From JAAFIP01 sp043772355 (GTDB lineage: Bacteria; Pseudomonadota; Gammaproteobacteria; Burkholderiales; Burkholderiaceae_C), in assembly GCA_043772355.1 (NCBI GenBank), contig JAYVGI010000119.1:1-8757 (forward strand): DNA of 8,757 bases, in the 5' to 3' direction. Position numbers and translations under genes: made by a program. The notes under the pieces are model-generated. The model was not told where the DNA came from. It did not search any database and was given only the letters and a program-made list of their open reading frames with translations. Of the stretch, positions 4,570 through 8,757 are shown in pieces; position 1 is the stretch's first letter; the number at the start of each line of letters is the position of its first letter.

Positions 4570-5133
4570 ATGTTCCCCCAAGTCCTTCAGCTCGACATGC
4601 AAGGCACGCCGCAGGCTTGGATATCGGTGGAGCAGGCGGCTTTGCACTACGCTTGCGAGTCGGTGGTGTGGTGCGATGGCCAAAGTCCGTTGGCTACCTT
4701 GCGCGGCGGTTTTAACGTGGCGCGCGGCGTGCAATCCGTGCTGGATATTCACCCCATCATCGCGGTGCGAGGTGTGCCCAAACTCAATTTGTTTGACCTG
4801 ACGCCCAGTTTTGGCAAGGCCAAGCTGCTCAGGCGTGACCGCCACACCTGCGCCTACTGCGGGCAGGTGTTTGCTGAGCGTGACTTGCAGTGCGAACATA
4901 TCTTGCCGCTGTCGCGCGGTGGCGCGTGGTCGTGGACGAACCTGGTGGCCGCCTGCGGTGCCTGCAATGGCCGCAAAGCTGCCAGAACGCCCGAGGAAGC
5001 CCGCATGCCCTTGCTGTACTTGCCCTACACGCCCAGCCGGTTTGAAGACTTCTTGCTGGTGGGCAGAAACATTCGTGCCGATGTGCATGAATGGCTGGCA
5101 GCCAGGCTGCCGCGCGGATCACGTTTGAGCTGA
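4570..5133 (+). CDS. HNH endonuclease, 187 aa
   Basis: This is a probable metal-dependent DNA-cutting enzyme of the HNH (beta-beta-alpha-metal) superfamily. The nuclease core is in the C-terminal half: a first zinc-type pair CAYC (Cys94, Cys97), EHILPLSRGG with Glu109-His110 as the first catalytic signature, Asn124 in WTNLVAAC, and a second pair C129-x2-C132 followed by Asn133. The N-terminal 85 residues (PQAWISVEQAALHYA, TLRGGFN) belong to a conserved N-terminal region of a widespread proteobacterial HNH family, as I recall it. AGGAG ends 6 nt before ATG 4570, an excellent ribosome site. It starts 38 nt after tRNA-His in the same direction, so read-through from the array could express it; no separate promoter is seen. 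Target and biological role are unknown: homing-like maintenance of the array, defence and housekeeping are all possible. Confidence 0.9.
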   Translation: MFPQVLQLDMQGTPQAWISVEQAALHYACESVVWCDGQSPLATLRGGFNVARGVQSVLDIHPIIAVRGVPKLNLFDLTPSFGKAKLLRRDRHTCAYCGQVFAERDLQCEHILPLSRGGAWSWTNLVAACGACNGRKAARTPEEARMPLLYLPYTPSRFEDFLLVGRNIRADVHEWLAARLPRGSRLS

Positions 5134-5163
5134 TACCCGCATGTTGATGTGTGTGACCCCAAG

Positions 5164-5199
5164 AAAAAACGCCCCCTGTTTTGCAACAGTGGGCGTTTT
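5164..5199. terminator. Bidirectional terminator between HNH gene and metK
   Basis: AAAACGCCC (5166-5174) pairs with GGGCGTTTT (5191-5199), with an inner stem TGTT/AACA (5177-5180 with 5185-5188). The flanking A and T runs let it serve both converging transcripts. It lies 30 nt after the HNH stop and 29 nt beyond the metK stop. Confidence 0.85.
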
Positions 5200-5227
5200 G
5201 CTTTGTGCGAAAGCTAAAAGTGGACGA

Positions 5228-6415
5228 TTACTTCAAACCCGCCGCAGCGCGCAGCGCAGCCGCTTTGTCGGTGCGCTCCCAGGTGAACTCGGGCTCTTCG
5301 CGGCCAAAGTGGCCGTAGGCGGCGGTCTTTTGGTAGATCGGGCGCAGCAGGTCGAGCATCAAGATGATGCCTTTGGGGCGCAGGTCGAAGTACTCGTTCA
5401 CTAGCTCGGCAATTTTCTCGTCGCTGATCACGCCGGTGCCTTCGGTGTACACCGTCACGTTCATGGGTTTGGCCACGCCAATGGCGTACGCCACCTGGAT
5501 CTGGCACTGGGTGGCCAGGCCTGCGGCGACGATGTTTTTAGCCACGTAGCGGGCAGCGTAGGCGGCAGAGCGGTCTACTTTGGAGGGGTCTTTGCCGCTG
5601 AAAGCGCCGCCGCCGTGCGGGCAAGCACCGCCGTAGGTGTCGACAATGATCTTGCGGCCGGTCAGGCCACAGTCGCCCTGCGGGCCGCCGATGACGAAAC
5701 GGCCGGTGGGGTTGATCAGATAGCGGGTATCTTTGGTGATCATCTCTTTGGGCAGCACGGGCTTGATCAGCTCTTCGATGATGGCTTCGTTGAAGCTGGC
5801 CTTCATCTTGGTCGGCGACTCAGACTGGTCAGGCGAGTGTTGGCTGGACAGCACCACGGTGTCGATGCTGTGCGGCTTGCCGTCCACATAGCGCATGGTG
5901 ACTTGGCTCTTGGCATCGGGGCGCAAAAAGGGCAGCTTGCCGCTTTTACGCAGCATGGCCTGGCGCTCGACCAAACGGTGGGCGTAATGGATGGGCGCGG
6001 GCATCAGCTCGGGCGTCTCATTGCAGGCGTAGCCAAACATCAGGCCCTGGTCGCCCGCACCGATGTTGAGGTGGTCGTCTGACGCATGGTCTACACCCTG
6101 GGCGATGTCATTGCTCTGCTTGTCATAGCAGACCATCACTGCGCAGCCTTTGTAGTCAATACCGTAGTCGGTGTTGTCGTAGCCGATGCGTTTGAGGGTG
6201 TCGCGTGCGACCTGAATGTAGTCTACGTGGGCGTTAGTGGTGATCTCACCTGCCAGCACGACCAGGCCGGTGTTGCACAGGGTCTCAGCCGCCACACGGC
6301 TGCGCGGGTCTTGCGCGAAGATCGCGTCCAGGATGGCATCAGAGATTTGGTCTGATACTTTGTCGGGGTGGCCTTCAGAGACGGATTCTGAGGTAAATAA
6401 AAAATCGTTCGCCAT
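5228..6415 (-). CDS. metK: S-adenosylmethionine synthase (methionine adenosyltransferase)
   Basis: MetK is a cytosolic homotetramer that makes S-adenosylmethionine from ATP and methionine, releasing phosphate and pyrophosphate. The 395-aa product has the standard length. Signature motifs are present: GHPDK at 15-19, GAGDQG at 119-124 and the phosphate-binding GGGAFSGKD at 268-276. The three-fold repeated domain layout is intact and no key residue appears missing. The ATG at 6415-6413 (minus strand) is preceded by AGGAG (6429-6425) with a 9-nt gap. The gene is convergent with the HNH gene and divergent from the acyltransferase pair. Its leader can form two crossing helices, one of which covers part of the Shine-Dalgarno (separate entry), so translation may be controlled. 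No good promoter was found for it. Confidence 0.98.
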   Translation of the reverse strand: MANDFLFTSESVSEGHPDKVSDQISDAILDAIFAQDPRSRVAAETLCNTGLVVLAGEITTNAHVDYIQVARDTLKRIGYDNTDYGIDYKGCAVMVCYDKQSNDIAQGVDHASDDHLNIGAGDQGLMFGYACNETPELMPAPIHYAHRLVERQAMLRKSGKLPFLRPDAKSQVTMRYVDGKPHSIDTVVLSSQHSPDQSESPTKMKASFNEAIIEELIKPVLPKEMITKDTRYLINPTGRFVIGGPQGDCGLTGRKIIVDTYGGACPHGGGAFSGKDPSKVDRSAAYAARYVAKNIVAAGLATQCQIQVAYAIGVAKPMNVTVYTEGTGVISDEKIAELVNEYFDLRPKGIILMLDLLRPIYQKTAAYGHFGREEPEFTWERTDKAAALRAAAGLK

Positions 6416-6424
6416 TTAGATAAA

Positions 6425-6489
6425 CTCCTAAGGTTGATAAAGTGCGTTGCCGCGATCTTCAACTTAGGTTGGGAGTCATTGGCGAACGC
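6425..6489 (-). promoter_or_regulatory. metK: metK leader with crossing helices (putative riboswitch or autoregulatory element)
   Basis: Reading the metK mRNA 5' to 3': GCGTTCGCC (6489-6481) pairs with GGCAACGC (6451-6444), 8 bp and one bulge; CCTAAGTTGA (6468-6459) pairs with TCAACCTTAGG (6437-6427), 10 bp and one bulge. The order is A5', B5', A3', B3', so the helices cross: either an H-type pseudoknot (connecting stretches 12, 7 and 6 nt) or two exclusive hairpins. Helix B takes in the AGG of the Shine-Dalgarno AGGAG (6429-6425). The topology recalls small SAM-sensing pseudoknots that hide a ribosome site, but I recognise no consensus of SAM-II, SAM-V, SAM/SAH or SAH classes. Confidence 0.4.
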
Positions 6490-6503
6490 TTTAGCAGAAT
6501 TTT

Positions 6504-6534
6504 TTTACATCGCCCCGCAAGTAGTTCCTATAAC
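6504..6534 (+). promoter_or_regulatory. Candidate promoter for the acyltransferase pair
   Basis: TTTACA (6504-6509, 5 of 6) and TATAAC (6529-6534, 5 of 6) are good elements, but the 19-nt spacer is longer than ideal. Predicted initiation near 6541 would give a leader of about 25 nt before ATG 6565. Confidence 0.35.
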
Positions 6535-6564
6535 TCGGCGATAGGCTTATTTTACTACTTCTTA

Positions 6565-7425
6565 ATGGTCACTTTGTTTCGTTGCCTGTCGGTGCTGCCG
6601 TTGTGGCTTTTGCACGCTTTGGGCGCACTGCTGGGCTGGCTGTCTTACATGCTGTCAGGGGTGTACCGGGCGCGCTTTGTGGCCAATGCCAAGCAGGCCG
6701 GTTTTTCGTCTAGCCAAGTGCGCGCCGCCGTGGGCCACGCGGGCCGCATGGTCACCGAGCTGCCGCGCCTGTGGATGGGCGCTGCCCCGCACTTTGAATG
6801 GCAGGGCGCAGAGCTGGTCGATGCGCAATACGCCGCAGGCAAGGGAGTGCTGTTCCTCACCCCGCATTTGGGCTGCTTCGAAGTGACGGCTCAAGGCCTG
6901 GCCCAGCGCTACAACGCGCAGTATGGCGACTTGACGGTGCTGTACCGTCCTGCGCGCAAGGCCTGGATGGCGCAACTCATCGAGTCGTCCCGCAACCGCC
7001 CCGGCTTGGTGGCTGTGCCCACCACCTTGGCGGGGGTCAAACACATGATCAAAGCCCTTAAAGCAGGTCGCGCGGTGGGTCTGTTGCCCGACCAGGTGCC
7101 GCCCGAGGGACTGGGCATCTGGTCGCCCTTCTTTGGCCGCGATGCCTACACCATGACTTTGTCGGCGCGCCTGGCCCAGCAAACGGGTGCTGCCGTGGTG
7201 CTGACCTGGGGTCAGCGGCTGGCCTGGGGCCGTGGCTACCGCTTGCATTTCTCGGCGCTGGCAGCGCCCCTGTCCAGCGAACTGCCCCAAGCCGTGGCAC
7301 AGATCAACGCCGCCATGGAGGGGCTGATTCGCCAGTGCCCTGCGCAGTACCTGTGGGGCTATGCGCGCTATAAAGCCCCGCCTGCGGCTTTTGGCAATGT
7401 AGCGGTAGCAAAGGGCGACGTGTAA
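6565..7425 (+). CDS. LpxL/HtrB-family acyltransferase (lysophospholipid/lipid A acyltransferase), first of pair, 286 aa
   Basis: This is an inner-membrane acyltransferase of the LpxL/LpxM/HtrB family, whose members move a fatty acyl chain from acyl-ACP to a lipid A precursor or lyso-lipid on the cytoplasmic face. The N-terminus has a hydrophobic segment (about 4-30) that anchors the protein. The catalytic HX4(D/E) motif is His101-x4-Glu106 in PHLGCFE. LLPDQVPPEGLG (173-184) and QYLWGYARYK (261-270) are the other family signatures. ATG 6565 is chosen because the upstream extension to GTG 6442 would start inside the metK leader and adds 41 residues unlike the family. No clear Shine-Dalgarno precedes it. 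Its TAA overlaps the next ATG by one base (TAATG), so the two genes are translationally coupled. Which acyl position it modifies cannot be told. Confidence 0.9.
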   Translation: MVTLFRCLSVLPLWLLHALGALLGWLSYMLSGVYRARFVANAKQAGFSSSQVRAAVGHAGRMVTELPRLWMGAAPHFEWQGAELVDAQYAAGKGVLFLTPHLGCFEVTAQGLAQRYNAQYGDLTVLYRPARKAWMAQLIESSRNRPGLVAVPTTLAGVKHMIKALKAGRAVGLLPDQVPPEGLGIWSPFFGRDAYTMTLSARLAQQTGAAVVLTWGQRLAWGRGYRLHFSALAAPLSSELPQAVAQINAAMEGLIRQCPAQYLWGYARYKAPPAAFGNVAVAKGDV

Positions 7426-8300
7426 TGGGCGACATTTTTTCACACCTGGGGGTCGCGCTGATGCGCACCATGGCCTGGCTGCCGCTACCGGTGGTGCGGG
7501 CACTGGGCTGGCTGCTGGGCTGGGTGTTGTACCGGGCGGTGCCATCGCGCCGCAAGGTGGTAGCTAAAAACCTGTCGCTATGCTTTCCGGAGCTTCTCCC
7601 GCAACAGTTAAAAGGGCTAGAGCGCGAAGTTTTTACCTATTTTGCACAGGCTTGGCTAGACCGGGGCTGGCTGTGGCATGCGCCCAGAGCCGTGGTGAAC
7701 GCGCGGCTCAACCTGACCGGCGCAGTGCACGGGCTGGATGGCAGTGGCCCGACAGTGATTTTTGCGCCGCACTTTATGGGTATGGACGCAGGCGGCACCG
7801 CCCTGTCGGGCAAAGTGGCGCGCCAGTTCACCTCTATCTACACCGACCAGTCCAACAAAGTGGTAGATGCCTGGATGCTGGCGGGGCGCAAACGCGCTGG
7901 CAACACCCGCATGTTTGGCCGCATAGACGGCGTGCGGGAGATCACCCAGTCGCTACGTGCAGGCGAGCCGCTGTACCTGCTGCCAGATATGGATTTTGGC
8001 GACAAAGGGGCTGAGTTTGTGCCGTTTTTTGGCACCACGGCCGCCACCGTGCCGTCGCTGCCCCGCTTTGCCCGCCTGGGCAAAGCCAAGGTGGTACCCG
8101 TTATCACCCGCTTAACCGCCACCGGCTACGACGTGCAGGTGCTGCCCCCCTGGCAAAACTTTCCCACCCACGATGTCCATGCCGACACCGCGCGCATGAA
8201 CGCGGAGCTGGAAGCCTACATACGCAGCATGCCTGCGCAGTACTACTGGGTACACAAACGCTTTAAAACGCGTCCAGCGGGTGAGGCGGAGTTGTACTAA
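7425..8300 (+). CDS. LpxL/HtrB-family acyltransferase, second of pair, 291 aa
   Basis: This is a paralogue of the preceding gene with the same fold and length. It has an N-terminal membrane-anchoring hydrophobic stretch (about 8-38). The catalytic HX4(D/E) motif is His116-x4-Asp121 in PHFMGMD, followed by YLLPDMDFG (184-192) and the C-terminal QYYWVHKRFKTRP (272-284). The RRKVVAKNLSLCFPE segment (42-56) is the canonical N-terminal signature of lipid A acyltransferases, better kept here than in the first gene. In betaproteobacteria two such genes in tandem near metK probably supply successive secondary acylations of lipid A, or one may act on another lipid; this division of labour is inference. 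Translation starts from the ATG overlapping the upstream stop. No intrinsic terminator is visible after it. Confidence 0.92.
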   Translation: MGDIFSHLGVALMRTMAWLPLPVVRALGWLLGWVLYRAVPSRRKVVAKNLSLCFPELLPQQLKGLEREVFTYFAQAWLDRGWLWHAPRAVVNARLNLTGAVHGLDGSGPTVIFAPHFMGMDAGGTALSGKVARQFTSIYTDQSNKVVDAWMLAGRKRAGNTRMFGRIDGVREITQSLRAGEPLYLLPDMDFGDKGAEFVPFFGTTAATVPSLPRFARLGKAKVVPVITRLTATGYDVQVLPPWQNFPTHDVHADTARMNAELEAYIRSMPAQYYWVHKRFKTRPAGEAELY

Positions 8301-8757
8301 CGCTCTTAATTTAATAGCTTCTTCCGCATATTTCTTCATGGCTACCGGCTGGTAGAGGCAGAAAATCGGTTCTGTGTGGCTGGTAGAGGGTGGCTGGCGC
8401 GCTGGCGTTGGGAAGGGCTTGGCTTCTGTACGGGAATCAGGCCGACGGCGCACCTTCAGCTAAGCGGCCCATACTGCTCGCTCAAGCCGTTGGTTGCTGC
8501 TTCTCTGCTCTGGCATAAAGATGTCTGTCCTGGCGTGGTCACGTTGCGTCTTGGGCTTTTCAAGATGTCTGTCCTGGCTTGGTCACGTTGCGTCTTGGAC
8601 TTTTCAAGATGTCTGTCCTGGCTTGGTCACGTTGCGGCGATGGAGGAATTTGCGCTGTAAAAATCTTCCGAAAACACGCGACTGCTTGGGTAGTGATCTG
8701 GAGGTTGTCCCCGCGCCTTTCTCCAGATTTTTCATCGCAAACACGCTCCATCACCGC
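8301..8757. other. Region without recognisable gene
   Basis: No convincing coding sequence, tRNA or terminator is seen. It contains a 12-bp direct repeat GGCTGGTAGAGG (8347-8358 and 8378-8389) and the 44-bp tandem array listed separately. Open frames across the tandem array have no plausible ribosome site, and the 44-bp period would shift frame at each copy. Confidence 0.6.
8518..8636. repeat. 44-bp tandem repeat, 2.7 copies
   Basis: Units start at 8518, 8562 and 8606 with AAGATGTCTGTCCTGGC; the third stops after 31 bp. Copies 1 and 2 differ at two positions (G/T at 8535 and G/A at 8555 against the corresponding bases). Units abut with no spacers, so this is a minisatellite-type array rather than CRISPR. 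Confidence 0.95.

Noticed and set aside
3338..5133. Integrated phage or ICE.
   Set aside because: No integrase, structural phage gene, conjugation gene or attachment-site duplication is visible in the window; a mobile origin of the array remains inference.
6442..6564. N-terminal extension of the first acyltransferase from GTG 6442.
   Set aside because: It overlaps the metK leader and the candidate promoter, adds residues unlike the family, and the protein family starts near the hydrophobic segment at ATG 6565.
8518..8636. CRISPR array.
   Set aside because: Repeats abut directly with no unique spacers and there are only 2.7 copies.
8376..8660. 94-codon + strand frame and 64-codon - strand frame (8560-8754).
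   Set aside because: Both cross the 44-bp repeats, whose period is not a multiple of three, and neither has a plausible start or family resemblance.

Overview
The window looks like a chromosomal segment of a betaproteobacterium, most likely Comamonadaceae (Rhodoferax/Polaromonas-like). This is inferred from the moderately high GC coding sequence, the protein sequences as I recognise them, and a metK locus paired with two LpxL-type acyltransferases. No search could be run.

Layout. (1) 29-2198, + strand: a conserved hypothetical protein, a dienelactone-hydrolase-family protein and a RhlG-like short-chain dehydrogenase. (2) 2259-2651, - strand: a small HTH (XRE-like) regulator. Opposite it is a good sigma-70 promoter on the + strand whose spacer holds a perfect inverted repeat. 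Next come a 13-bp tandem repeat, a second candidate promoter, a possible 74-residue small gene and a strong intrinsic terminator (to about 3199). (3) 3208-4548, + strand: a compact array of 11 tRNA genes (Gly, Glu, Met, Ser, Arg, Tyr, Pro, Phe, Ser, Trp, His), all with encoded CCA. Most spacers are only 3-7 nt, as in phage or mobile-element tRNA arrays. The array has an rRNA-operon-style leader with a boxB-like hairpin and a near-perfect boxA. Its last tRNA is clamped inside a 10-bp flanking helix that runs into a T-tract. (4) 4570-5133, + strand: an HNH endonuclease directly behind the array, then a hairpin terminator shared with metK. (5) 5228-6415, - strand: metK, with a leader that can form two crossing helices, one covering part of the Shine-Dalgarno. 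(6) 6565-8300, + strand: two tandem, translationally coupled lipid A-type acyltransferases. (7) 8301-8757: no gene seen, but a 44-bp minisatellite-like tandem repeat.

Most unusual part. The tRNAs are divergent but structurally intact: acceptor, anticodon and T stems pair and discriminators mostly fit their amino acids. They include odd members: an Arg tRNA with a genomic GCG anticodon, a His tRNA without encoded G-1, and an initiator-like Met tRNA with a T1:T72 mismatch. A 171-nt spacer inside the array also folds on paper into a closed multi-helix RNA. The block may be an acquired or cryptic stable-RNA operon next to the endonuclease. The second lead is the metK leader, which resembles a translational riboswitch or autoregulatory element but matches no class I can name.
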